From Oscillospiraceae bacterium (lineage in GTDB: Bacteria > Bacillota > Clostridia > Oscillospirales > Ruminococcaceae): a stretch of 64,000 nt of DNA. The position numbers and the translations under genes are program-made. Positions 8,701-16,949 of the stretch are shown in pieces (position 1 is the stretch's first letter; each line of letters begins with the position of its first letter). The notes under the pieces are model-generated. The model searched no databases, was not told the origin of the DNA, and worked only from the letters and a program-made list of their open reading frames with translations. The stretch spans positions 33,039-97,038 of the forward strand of contig JAAWDH010000025.1 in the NCBI GenBank assembly GCA_022793675.1. Direction: 5' to 3'.

Positions 8701-10224
8701 TTACTCCGCCGGTTTAGGGCGCTGGGGCAGTATGTATCCCGGCTGAGAGGGGGCGAGGCTGCCGTCTGAGGCAGCGCCGCTGCCGCTGCTGTCTGGCGGC
8801 GGACCTGAAGAGGGATCCCCAGCCGGCACAGAAGAAACCAATTCCTCAGACGGCTCATGGCTGGCAGAAGAGGAGCCGCCTACCTGGGGCAGCAGCGGCA
8901 GCTTGAAACCGCCGGAAGAAGCCGGTTCAGAAGAAGGTTCGCTGTCTGACGCCCCGTCTGACTGCGCCTCTGACGATTCACCCGAAGCCGGTTCAGAAAC
9001 GTCCGACCCAGAGCTGCTGTCGCTGCTAGAACCACTATCGCCGGAACTATCACCTTCATCAGGCTCGTCCGTACTGGAGTCAGCAGACGGTTCTGATTCC
9101 GGTTCAGGTTCGGCAAAGCCAAAGAAAACATCAAAATTTTCCAGATGGAGGTCCGTCCAGTCCCAACCCGCCAACGTCACCCCTTCCGGCAGCAGCGGTT
9201 CGCTGTGGCTGACAATACAGCAGTCAGGATCGCTGATATTCAGCACACCCTTTTCTTCCAATCCCAGACCGCCCTCTTTGAGCACTGACTGGAACATAGC
9301 AAGTTTTTCGGGCAGCTCGCTAAGCGTTCCCAGCGCTACCTCAAAGCGGTTCTGATAGTAAAGCCGCAGCGATAGGGATTCCCGCACATCCAGAACCGAA
9401 ATATCAGCCTGCCCGCAGGCGGCAATCTCCCTCTGCAGGATAACGACGCTGTCCAGCAGCTGCCGCTGTTCCTCCTGCACGGCTGCGGCAGCCTTTTGGG
9501 TCTCTGCATCCGCCCCTTCAGGCGGGGCAAACTTACCGACCAGATCCGCCAGCTCTTCCCCCGCCGTCATCCGCGACAGATCCGGCCCGAATACCGTCAA
9601 TACCCCCGCCACGCTTTCGGGAAGGATATCGACAATCCGCCCGCCGCTGCTGACTTGATAGGCTTTACCGCCGCTGACCACCTGGCTTGCCACCACCGCA
9701 TCCTCAATCTGCACCTCCAACGTGTTTGGAAAACGCCGCTTCAGCGTCACGCTCTCGGCCGATGTCAGGCGCTGCCTGGCGTTTTGCTGCACCCGCTTGG
9801 TATTCAGCCGCAAAAGGTTGTCCCCCACCTGCGCATCCAGGATATCCAGCACCTGCTGCTCGGTATAAAGGCTGCTGCCCGTAACGGTAATCGTCTGGAT
9901 ATTGAAAAAGACCGTCAGCGACAGGGTAACGCCGGTTATTGTCAAAAGAGCCGCCAGCATGATGTAATAAAGGGTATAATTCTTCTTATAGCGATGCCGC
10001 CGCGCCGCCTGGGTTTCGGCGATGCGCTGCTGCCTAGCGGCCCTTGCCGGACGTTTCCCGGCAGGCCGCCCGGCAGACTGACCGCCCTTTTTAGGCGGCG
10101 GCGGACGTTTCTTAGGGGAGGCTGCTTTTGCTGCCGGCGGCGCTTTTTTCCCTGGGGGAGCCAACGGACGGCTGCCCCGGGGCTTCCCGCCCGGCGATGA
10201 TCCCCTTTGGCGCTTATCAGCCAT
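8701..10224 (-). CDS. divIB: FtsQ/DivIB-type division protein with long acidic Ser-rich tail
   Basis: A bitopic membrane protein of the divisome. Of 507 residues, about 1-85 form a Lys/Arg/Pro/Ala-rich cytoplasmic tail, one membrane helix follows (YIMLAALLTITGVTLSLTV), then a POTRA-like segment beginning FNIQTITVTGSSLYTEQQVL. The last 140 or so residues are low-complexity Ser/Glu/Asp/Pro ending PQRPKPAE, outside the cell. DivIB proteins are usually near 260-300 residues, so the tail is an unusual extension. The ATG at 10224 follows a GGAAGGGGGGG purine run, and murA ends 17 bp upstream. Confidence 0.82.
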   Translation of the reverse strand: MADKRQRGSSPGGKPRGSRPLAPPGKKAPPAAKAASPKKRPPPPKKGGQSAGRPAGKRPARAARQQRIAETQAARRHRYKKNYTLYYIMLAALLTITGVTLSLTVFFNIQTITVTGSSLYTEQQVLDILDAQVGDNLLRLNTKRVQQNARQRLTSAESVTLKRRFPNTLEVQIEDAVVASQVVSGGKAYQVSSGGRIVDILPESVAGVLTVFGPDLSRMTAGEELADLVGKFAPPEGADAETQKAAAAVQEEQRQLLDSVVILQREIAACGQADISVLDVRESLSLRLYYQNRFEVALGTLSELPEKLAMFQSVLKEGGLGLEEKGVLNISDPDCCIVSHSEPLLPEGVTLAGWDWTDLHLENFDVFFGFAEPEPESEPSADSSTDEPDEGDSSGDSGSSSDSSSGSDVSEPASGESSEAQSDGASDSEPSSEPASSGGFKLPLLPQVGGSSSASHEPSEELVSSVPAGDPSSGPPPDSSGSGAASDGSLAPSQPGYILPQRPKPAE

Positions 10225-10241
10225 CGTATCCCCCCTTCCCG

Positions 10242-11501
10242 TTAATCTGCAATCCGCCGGATATCCGCCCCAGCCAGCGCCAGGTCGCGCTCCAAGCACT
10301 CATAGCCCCTGTCAATGTGGCAAAGCCCGCCAATCTTTGTAACCCCTTCCGCCCCCAGCGCCGCCGCCGCCAGCGCTGCTCCGCCCCGCAGGTCGGTAGC
10401 GGATACTTCCGCACCATGGAGGCGCTCCACACCGGCTACTTTGGCGCAAATACCCTCTACTGCAATATCCGCCCCCATTTTCTGAAGCTCGGCCACATGG
10501 CGGAAACGGTTTTCAAAAATCGTCTCGGTAAACCGGCTCTCCCCAGCCGCCCGACAGCAGGCCGCCATCAGCACCGCCTGCATATCGGTCGGGAACTCCG
10601 GATAGGGCCCGGTAACCACCCCGCCGCATCCGGCAAGCCTTGGCGGTGATTTGAGGCTGATGCTGTCCCGGCCAACGTCTACCCGACAGCCCATCTTCCG
10701 CAGCAGCGGGAATAAGCTCTCCAAATGCGCCGGACAAACCTGCCGCAATAAAACCTCCCCGCCGGCCGACGCCCCGCAGCAAAGCCAAGTCGCAGCCTCA
10801 ATCCGGTCCGGCATCACTTTATAGCGGCACCCTTTCAGCGACTGCACCCCTTCCACCTGGATGGTCCCGGTGCCAGCGCCGGAAATCCTCGCGCCGCAGC
10901 GGTTCAGATAACCCGCCAAATCAATCAGCTCCGGCTCGCAGGCAGCGTTTTCCAACACCGTCTCCCCTTTGGCCAGCACCGCCGCCAGCAAGATATTCTC
11001 CGTCGCGCCGACGCTTGGGAACCGCAGCCGGATCTTGGCCCCCCGCAGCCCATGCGGCACGCTTGCCCGGATATACCGGCCCTCTTCCTCGATTGCCATC
11101 CCCAGCGCCCGCAGCCCCATCAGGTGCAGGTCAATCGGCCTAGCCCCCAGTTCGCAGCCGCCAGGAAAACAAAGCGACGCTTCCCCCATCCGGGCGGCTA
11201 TCGACCCCAAAAACACCACCGACGAACGCATCTTCCGCATCAGGCTGTCCGGCACGCAGGACTCCCCCGCCGCCGAAGCGTCCACGGCGATACTGGACCC
11301 TTCCCGGCGGACGCTGCACCCCAAGTGCCGCAGGATGCCGCAGGCCGCCTCAACATCAGAAAGGCCCGGGCAGCCCTCGAACACCGTTTCCCCCTGACAG
11401 AGCACCGCCGCTGCCAGCAAAGGCAGCGCGCTATTCTTAGCCCCATGGACAAAAAATTCCCCAAAAAGCGGCGTCCCGCCCCGAATTTGCAGATGCTGCA
11501 C
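10242..11501 (-). CDS. murA: UDP-N-acetylglucosamine 1-carboxyvinyltransferase
   Basis: Transfers enolpyruvate from PEP to UDP-GlcNAc, the committed step of peptidoglycan precursor synthesis in the cytoplasm. The 419-residue EPSP-synthase-fold protein keeps the catalytic loop GGCELGARPIDLH with its cysteine (the fosfomycin target) and the N-terminal GAKNSALPLL. The start is a GTG at 11501 after GGAGTGAGG. An in-frame upstream extension to 11573 is judged spurious because the family begins about VQHLQIRGG. It lies between murG and divIB. Confidence 0.95.
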   Translation of the reverse strand: MQHLQIRGGTPLFGEFFVHGAKNSALPLLAAAVLCQGETVFEGCPGLSDVEAACGILRHLGCSVRREGSSIAVDASAAGESCVPDSLMRKMRSSVVFLGSIAARMGEASLCFPGGCELGARPIDLHLMGLRALGMAIEEEGRYIRASVPHGLRGAKIRLRFPSVGATENILLAAVLAKGETVLENAACEPELIDLAGYLNRCGARISGAGTGTIQVEGVQSLKGCRYKVMPDRIEAATWLCCGASAGGEVLLRQVCPAHLESLFPLLRKMGCRVDVGRDSISLKSPPRLAGCGGVVTGPYPEFPTDMQAVLMAACCRAAGESRFTETIFENRFRHVAELQKMGADIAVEGICAKVAGVERLHGAEVSATDLRGGAALAAAALGAEGVTKIGGLCHIDRGYECLERDLALAGADIRRIAD

Positions 11502-11660
11502 AGAAAACACCTCACTCCCGCAATCTGGGCCATTGCTGAAATAGGGAAACGCCTCAAAGCGCCCCGATTTCAAACAGACCCGCTACCCTTTTGCTGCTAT
11601 CTTATGATAAAACGGGGAAAAAGGTGTCCGGAAAGCCTGTCCGCCGCCGCAAATGTCCCA

Positions 11661-12797
11661 TCAGCGCTTCATTGCCCGCACTTTCAGCGTCTCCTCAATC
11701 ATCGCACAGATCCGGCTAGCGGTATCCAGCACTGCAAGATGGGAGGCCGCCGCCGAAAAGGAAGCCACCCGGTCGGGGCTTTCAGCAAAGCGTTCCACCT
11801 CGCTGATCAGCCACTCCCGACGGTAATCCTTCTCCTGCACCACCAACGCAGCACCAGCGTTTTGCAGCACCATCGCGTTATGATACTGATGGTTCTCCGC
11901 CGCATAAGGGTAAGGCACCAGAATAGAAGGGCTTCCCGTAACTTCCAGCTCGCTGACCGTCAACGCCCCAGCGCGGGAGATGACCAGGTCGGCAGCAGCC
12001 ATGTATAGATGTATATTATCAATGTACTCTTCCGCACTGATTCGCGGGAATTTCCCAAGGTCAATCCCCCGCTCGGCCAGCATCTTCGGAAAAAGCTCCC
12101 GGCCGTTTTTGCCGTAACCATGAATATGGTTAATCTCCCCTAGCGGCCCATGCCAGGCCATCAGGTCAGCGGCCATCTCGTTAATCTTTGTGGCCCCTAG
12201 GCTGCCGCCCACCGAAAAAATCGTAAAGCGGTCATCCAGCCCCAGCTTCTTCCTAGCTTCCTTCTTGCCCACGCCGATGAAAGCCTGCCGCACTGGGTTG
12301 CCCACTACCTCAAAACGCCTGCACTCCGGCAGCCGCTCTTCCGCCTCTGGAAAAGCAGCAAAAACAATATCCGCTTTGGGCGCCAAGAGCTTGCTGGTGA
12401 CACCAGGATAAGCGTTCTGCTCGTGGATAAACGCCGGGATGCCCTGCTGTTCAGCCTTGCGGATAATCGGCCCCGATAAGTACCCGCCAGTCCCGACGGC
12501 AAAATCAGGCTTAAATTCCCGGACGATCTTTGCCGCCCGCAGGTCAGCCACACTTAACCAAGCCGCGGCCTTGATATTATGGAGCACATCCTGGGGCAGC
12601 AGGCTGCGGTGAAAACCCGCCAGCTTGATATAAGCCACCGGATAGCCCGCCTTGGGCACCAGCGTATCCTCCATATTGCCCGGCACCGCCGCAAAGAGGA
12701 ACTCTGCCTTGGGATCATGCTTTTTCCACTCGTTGGCGATAGCTAAGGCAGGGTTGATATGCCCCCCTGTCCCGCCTCCTGCCAATAATACTCTCAC
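11661..12797 (-). CDS. murG: lipid II synthase (UDP-GlcNAc transferase to lipid I)
   Basis: A peripheral membrane GT-B glycosyltransferase that adds GlcNAc to lipid I to make lipid II. The 378-residue protein has the N-terminal GGGTGGHINPALA loop, HEQNAYPG in the first domain, and SRAGALTVSE and PYPYAAENHQ in the donor-binding domain. The GTG start follows GGGAGGG. It stands downstream of ftsW, separated from it by a repeat-filled 256-bp gap. Confidence 0.95.
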   Translation of the reverse strand: MRVLLAGGGTGGHINPALAIANEWKKHDPKAEFLFAAVPGNMEDTLVPKAGYPVAYIKLAGFHRSLLPQDVLHNIKAAAWLSVADLRAAKIVREFKPDFAVGTGGYLSGPIIRKAEQQGIPAFIHEQNAYPGVTSKLLAPKADIVFAAFPEAEERLPECRRFEVVGNPVRQAFIGVGKKEARKKLGLDDRFTIFSVGGSLGATKINEMAADLMAWHGPLGEINHIHGYGKNGRELFPKMLAERGIDLGKFPRISAEEYIDNIHLYMAAADLVISRAGALTVSELEVTGSPSILVPYPYAAENHQYHNAMVLQNAGAALVVQEKDYRREWLISEVERFAESPDRVASFSAAASHLAVLDTASRICAMIEETLKVRAMKR

Positions 12798-12852
12798 ATA
12801 AAACCCTCCCTTTTTATATGCCAGGATACCTCAGTAATACTAAATCTGCCTC

Positions 12853-13053
12853 GTAGTAAGACTTTCAACCCGTACAAATCGCGTCTGCCGCCTGGCGCTG
12901 ATCGGCTGCTTGCAGGCAAAAAACATTGCGCAAGATGTCGCGGCTGGTCAGTAGAACTTATCGACGCAGTAAGACTTCCAACTCGTACAAACGCGTACCC
13001 TGGCGAAAAAAAGTCTTTGCTAAGCTTTCTTCAGAAAGCGTCGTATCCTTTCG
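12853..13053 (-). repeat. dispersed 3'-end repeat, copy after ftsW (with internal duplication)
   Basis: Read on the minus strand, it starts at the ftsW stop with CGAAAGGATACGACGC, then the hairpin GCTTTCTGAAGAAAGC, then AGCAAAGACTTTTTTTCGCC, AGGGTACGCG and CTTACTGCGTCG. A second, diverged copy of the GTACGAGTTGGAAGTCTTACTGC part follows (about 12853-12897), making a partial tandem duplication around an imperfect palindrome (12898-12960). The core is nearly identical to the copy after rex. It fills the ftsW-murG gap, and no gene was found in it. Confidence 0.75.
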
Positions 13054-14400
13054 TTACCCCTTCGCAACTCCTGGCCTTTCCTGCTTTGGGACAGCATCGC
13101 GTTCGGGGAGCTTTGAAGCCACTGGGCGGCAGGATCTGGATACCCCCAGCACGACGCCCATCTGGCACAGCTGCATGACCGTAGCCGTGCCGCCGGCGCT
13201 GAAGAAAGGCAGCGCAATACCGGTCGTCGGCATTGAGTTGGACACAACCGCGATATTCAGAAGGGCCTGCACCCCAAACTGTAGGATAATCCCCGTCACC
13301 AGCATCGTGCTGAAACGGTCGGGCGCACGCATCGCAATCGAAAAGCCGCTGCAAACAAAAAGGATAAACAAAAGAATGATAGCCACCGCGCCTAGAAGCC
13401 CCAGCTCTTCGCAGACAATCGAGAAAATAAAGTCGTTCTGCGGTTCGGACACCCAGAGGAATTTCTGGTTGGAATTACCCAAGCCCACCCCGGTCAGCCC
13501 TCCCGAGCCAATTGCGTATAGGGACTGGCAAATCTGCCAAGATCCGTCCCGGATGTTGGCAAAAGGATCCAGCCAAGCATCAAACCGTTCCGTCAAATAC
13601 TTAAACCCTTTCAGCGACAGATAAACCGCGCCCAGCGTCGCTACTCCAATGACCGGCGGGATGAACCAGCGAAACTTGCTGCCAGCGATAAACATCATCC
13701 CAAAACCAATAATCATGAACAGCAGAAGCCCTGAAAGGTGACGCTGCAAGATAGCCGCCCCTAGTGCTGGCGCAAGCCACACAAGGAACTGCACAAACCC
13801 ATATTTTATCTTATCCATCCGTCGGTAATTAATGTCAATTAAGCTGGCAAACAGCACGATAATCGCAAACTTCATCAGCTCCGACGGCTGGAAGGTGCCA
13901 AGGCCCGGCACAGGAATCCATCGGCTGGCGCCGGTCTTGTTCTTAAAAAACAACGCCACAAACATCAGCCCCAGCGACCCCAGATATATCCACACGCTAA
14001 GCTTTTTATAAAGCTGGGCAGGCACATAGGAGGCCACAAACATCCCGACAAAGCCGAGGGCGACAAAAATCACCTGTTTGCCGATAATCGCCAGGCTGCT
14101 CCCTTCCTCATGAAGAGACGTAGCATAGCTGGCTGAAAAAACCATAATGACGCCGATGGCCGTCAGCGTGACTACCAAGAAAAAGAAAGAAATGTCCATC
14201 CGTCCTTTGACGGCGCTGAAAAAGCCTGCCTTAGCAGCCTTCTTAGGCGCTGTGCGCCTGCCGCCGGCAGCCCTTGGAGCGGGGCTTTTTGCCGGCCTGC
14301 TGGAAGAAGCGCGGCCAGACTGGGGCCGGGATGCTGGATGGCCGCCCCCGCGGCCTGTAGGCAGAGCGGCCGTACGCCGCCGGGCTGGGTTTTTCTGCAT
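13054..14400 (-). CDS. ftsW: septal peptidoglycan glycosyltransferase FtsW (SEDS family)
   Basis: A polytopic membrane protein that polymerises lipid II at the septum with its partner class B PBP. The protein is about 448 residues. A basic Arg/Pro/Ala-rich cytoplasmic tail of about 70 residues precedes some ten membrane segments. SEDS landmarks include GASRWIPVPGLGTFQPSEL, GSGGLTGVGLGNS, and SNSMPTTGIALPFFS with GGTATV. The ATG at 14400 follows AAGGAGAGG; an upstream in-frame start at 14430 has no such site. It follows the degenerate mraY, where murD would usually lie. Confidence 0.93.
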   Translation of the reverse strand: MQKNPARRRTAALPTGRGGGHPASRPQSGRASSSRPAKSPAPRAAGGRRTAPKKAAKAGFFSAVKGRMDISFFFLVVTLTAIGVIMVFSASYATSLHEEGSSLAIIGKQVIFVALGFVGMFVASYVPAQLYKKLSVWIYLGSLGLMFVALFFKNKTGASRWIPVPGLGTFQPSELMKFAIIVLFASLIDINYRRMDKIKYGFVQFLVWLAPALGAAILQRHLSGLLLFMIIGFGMMFIAGSKFRWFIPPVIGVATLGAVYLSLKGFKYLTERFDAWLDPFANIRDGSWQICQSLYAIGSGGLTGVGLGNSNQKFLWVSEPQNDFIFSIVCEELGLLGAVAIILLFILFVCSGFSIAMRAPDRFSTMLVTGIILQFGVQALLNIAVVSNSMPTTGIALPFFSAGGTATVMQLCQMGVVLGVSRSCRPVASKLPERDAVPKQERPGVAKG

Positions 14401-14549
14401 GCAAACCTCTCCTTCTTTTTTAGTCGCCAAGATACCTAAATCCCTCTAAGGCAAACCAATCTGCGGCCTCTCCAGCCGCCTGCGTCTTATCTAATCATGA
14501 GTATTCCCAAAAATGGGAAATCCATCCTGCCCACAGAAAATTTACCGTC

Positions 14550-15545
14550 TTATAATTTCAGCGCCGACACTGCCGTCAACAGAATCCCTGCTGCCGACAA
14601 TCCCATGTATACCGCCGACACGGCTTTCGGCGAAAGCCCCCGCCTGGTGAACCAGCCGCCAAGCGAGCCGCTGCCGCTGTCCCTGCCAGTCAAAGCAAAA
14701 CGGCAAACCCGCAAAAGCGCAAACAGGCCTTCCGCCAGCCAAGGAAGTGCCGCCGGGATAAACAGCGCCGGCACGCCAATCCCCAACGCCGCCGCTGCCG
14801 CCGCACCCCCAAGGAGCATCCCACCGCCCTTTCCGACCCGGAGTTTCACCGGCGGAAAGCTGCCGCGCAGGATCCCCAACGCGCAGCCTGCCAGCGAAAA
14901 CCCCAACACCACACCGCAGCTGCTGCCCAAAAGGCCCGCTGCCAGGGCTAAGGCCATCCCTGCCCCCAGCCCTGCCGTGGCGGCAGCGCCGTCCGTTTCA
15001 GCCAACGCTTCCCCGCCGGCTGCCCCGCCGAGGATCAACAGCAGGCACAGCGGGTGGTAAAACGCCCCAAGGTCGGCCTGGCCTAAAAAAGGCCACGAAA
15101 ACAGCGTCGAACGGTCGCCGCAGAGGATCAGCCCCAGCAGATAAGCCGCGCCTGCCGCCGCCCAGAGAACCAGCGTCGCTGGCCGGGACAAACCCGCAAG
15201 CCCTTTGCTCTCCCGGTAATCGCTTAACAGGCCCGCCGCAGCCATCACCGCCCCCAGCAGCAGCCCCAAAACCACCCTCGCCGACGAAACCGCCGTCAAG
15301 GCTGCCGGGCTGGAACCGCCAAGTAACTCTGCAATAAGGCCGCAGGCCCCGCCTGCCAAAAGCCCCAGCGCCATCGGCAAACCGCCCAGCACCGGCGCTG
15401 TCTCACCAGGCGCCAGCGCTCCGTCCTGCTGAACGATAGGCGTTTTCGTCAGCCCCCTTTTCTGAAACCACGGAAGCATCCGGCGAGCGGCAAATACCGT
15501 CGCTCCAAAAGCTGCCCCAGCGCTTAAAACCGCTCCCCACACCAT
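14550..15545 (-). CDS. MraY-like membrane protein lacking catalytic residues (pseudo-enzyme)
   Basis: A 331-residue, very Ala/Gly/Leu-rich polytopic protein in the mraY slot between murF and ftsW. Several segments align with MraY: APVLGGLPMA matches TPTMGGVMI, GLLSDYRESKGLAGLS matches the GFLDDY...NLGL block, GGEALAETDGAAATAG matches the NLTDGLDGL block, VKLRVGKGGGMLLGGA matches KVFMGDTGSLALGGA, and RRGLSPKAVSAVY matches the end of the HHHFE region. The DD pair has become SD (residues 108-109), the second Asp of DGLDG is lost, the GD Asp is Lys239, and the triple His is absent. The frame is open and the ATG follows AGGAAAGGG, so it is probably expressed. A transferase role is unlikely; a structural role is possible. 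Confidence 0.7.
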   Translation of the reverse strand: MVWGAVLSAGAAFGATVFAARRMLPWFQKRGLTKTPIVQQDGALAPGETAPVLGGLPMALGLLAGGACGLIAELLGGSSPAALTAVSSARVVLGLLLGAVMAAAGLLSDYRESKGLAGLSRPATLVLWAAAGAAYLLGLILCGDRSTLFSWPFLGQADLGAFYHPLCLLLILGGAAGGEALAETDGAAATAGLGAGMALALAAGLLGSSCGVVLGFSLAGCALGILRGSFPPVKLRVGKGGGMLLGGAAAAAALGIGVPALFIPAALPWLAEGLFALLRVCRFALTGRDSGSGSLGGWFTRRGLSPKAVSAVYMGLSAAGILLTAVSALKL

Positions 15546-15575
15546 AGCTTTCCCTTTCCTGCTCTGCAAACCGCC

Positions 15576-16922
15576 TTACTGGCTCTCCGTTCCCCAGACA
15601 AGCGGGATAATCTCCTCCATTTTTTGGTCCCGGCTCCCTTTGACCAGCACTGCATCCCCTGCTTTCCGGTCGTTTTGAAGGAAGGTCACCAACGACTCCC
15701 GGCTGGTGAAAGTCAGCGCCCGGGTGCCGCCCATACGGTCGGCCTCCACCGCAATCGCCTCCGCATACGGCCCCAGACAGCAGATCAGATCCGCCCCACA
15801 CTGGGCCGCCCTACGGCCAATGGCCCGGTGGGCGTTTTCAGCAGTCTCGCCTAGGTCGGGCATTTCGCCCAGCACGGCTACCCGCCGCCTAGCTGGAAGC
15901 TGTTCCAGGTACCGCAGCGCCTCCCGCATCGACTCAGGGCTTGAAGAATCGTTGTCGTCCAGCACCGTAACCCCCTCAAAGCTCAGCACGCTCTGGCTAT
16001 GCAGCGCGGGCCGAAAAGCACTGATGCAGCGGGCTATAGCGCCAGTATCCAGCCCGGCTACAATCCCCACGGTAAAGGCCGCCAGTGCATTCCTCGCCCC
16101 CAGCTTTCCCCACAGCGGCACCTGCAGCCGCTCCTTTTTGCCGTAACAGCTCACCTCCAGCTCGCTGCCTTGAAGGTTCTGGGAGAGGATCCGCCCCTGA
16201 ACATCCACCCACGGGCTGTCTAAGCCATAGGTAATCTTTTCCTGGGAAATCCGTTCGCAGGCCCGCTGCAGCAAATCATCGTCCCCATTGAGGATCAGCG
16301 GTGAGGAAACATTCATCCCTTCCGTCACTGAAAGCTTCTCCGCCAGCAGCGCCTCCCGGCCGCCGCACTGGGTCAGGTGCCCTGTCCCCACGCAGGTAAT
16401 CAGCGCTGCGCTGGGGCGGATAATCCGCGACATCTGGCCGATATTCCCCGGCCGCGTAAACCCGATTTCCAGCACCGCATTGCGGTCTGACCAATCCAAA
16501 CCCAAAAGCGCCAGCGGCAAGCCAGCCTCCCCTTCCAGCGCCCAGGAGGATTTTTTTGCGCCGCCGTCCAGCTGCAGCAGATCATGGACAATATCCTTGA
16601 CCATCGTCTTGCCTACGCTGCCGGTGATACCGATAATCCAAGTCTGGAACAGCCGGCGGTGCCAGGCCGCCAGCCGGTTCAGCGCTTCAACGGGATCGGC
16701 GGCGGTAATCATTCCAGCCCCCTCCCCGCGGCAGACTACCGCGGCAGCGCCGCATTGCAGCGCAGTTTCAGCCGTCCCAGGCTCCAGCTCGAAGTATAAG
16801 CATCCCGGCGTAACGCCGTCCAAATAGGCCGCCGCCTCACTGACGGCAAACCCGCCGTCCATCCCCTGCGGCAGCGCTGCGCCGATTACATCCGCAACCT
16901 TGCCAAGCTTCGTTTTTTCCAT
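15576..16922 (-). CDS. murF: UDP-N-acetylmuramoyl-tripeptide--D-alanyl-D-alanine ligase
   Basis: An ATP-dependent ligase adding D-Ala-D-Ala to the UDP-MurNAc-tripeptide. The 448-residue protein has the P-loop GITGSVGKTMVKD near residue 98 and VAVLGEMPDLGE, VLVKGSRDQKMEEI in the C-terminal domain, which are MurF signatures. The usual DDxYNANPxSM motif reads DDNDSSSPESM, so the Tyr-Asn-Ala-Asn core is replaced; the rest of the fold looks intact. The ATG follows GAAAGGGGG. It is 30 bp upstream of the degenerate mraY and 28 bp downstream of murE. Confidence 0.88.
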   Translation of the reverse strand: MEKTKLGKVADVIGAALPQGMDGGFAVSEAAAYLDGVTPGCLYFELEPGTAETALQCGAAAVVCRGEGAGMITAADPVEALNRLAAWHRRLFQTWIIGITGSVGKTMVKDIVHDLLQLDGGAKKSSWALEGEAGLPLALLGLDWSDRNAVLEIGFTRPGNIGQMSRIIRPSAALITCVGTGHLTQCGGREALLAEKLSVTEGMNVSSPLILNGDDDLLQRACERISQEKITYGLDSPWVDVQGRILSQNLQGSELEVSCYGKKERLQVPLWGKLGARNALAAFTVGIVAGLDTGAIARCISAFRPALHSQSVLSFEGVTVLDDNDSSSPESMREALRYLEQLPARRRVAVLGEMPDLGETAENAHRAIGRRAAQCGADLICCLGPYAEAIAVEADRMGGTRALTFTSRESLVTFLQNDRKAGDAVLVKGSRDQKMEEIIPLVWGTESQ

Positions 16923-16949
16923 CCTGATGCCCCCTTTCCAGAAAATTTG

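Noticed and set aside
14550..15545. Simple annotation as functional mraY
   Set aside because: Position and overall alignment fit, but the catalytic Asp residues and the His motif are missing, so the standard name would mislead.
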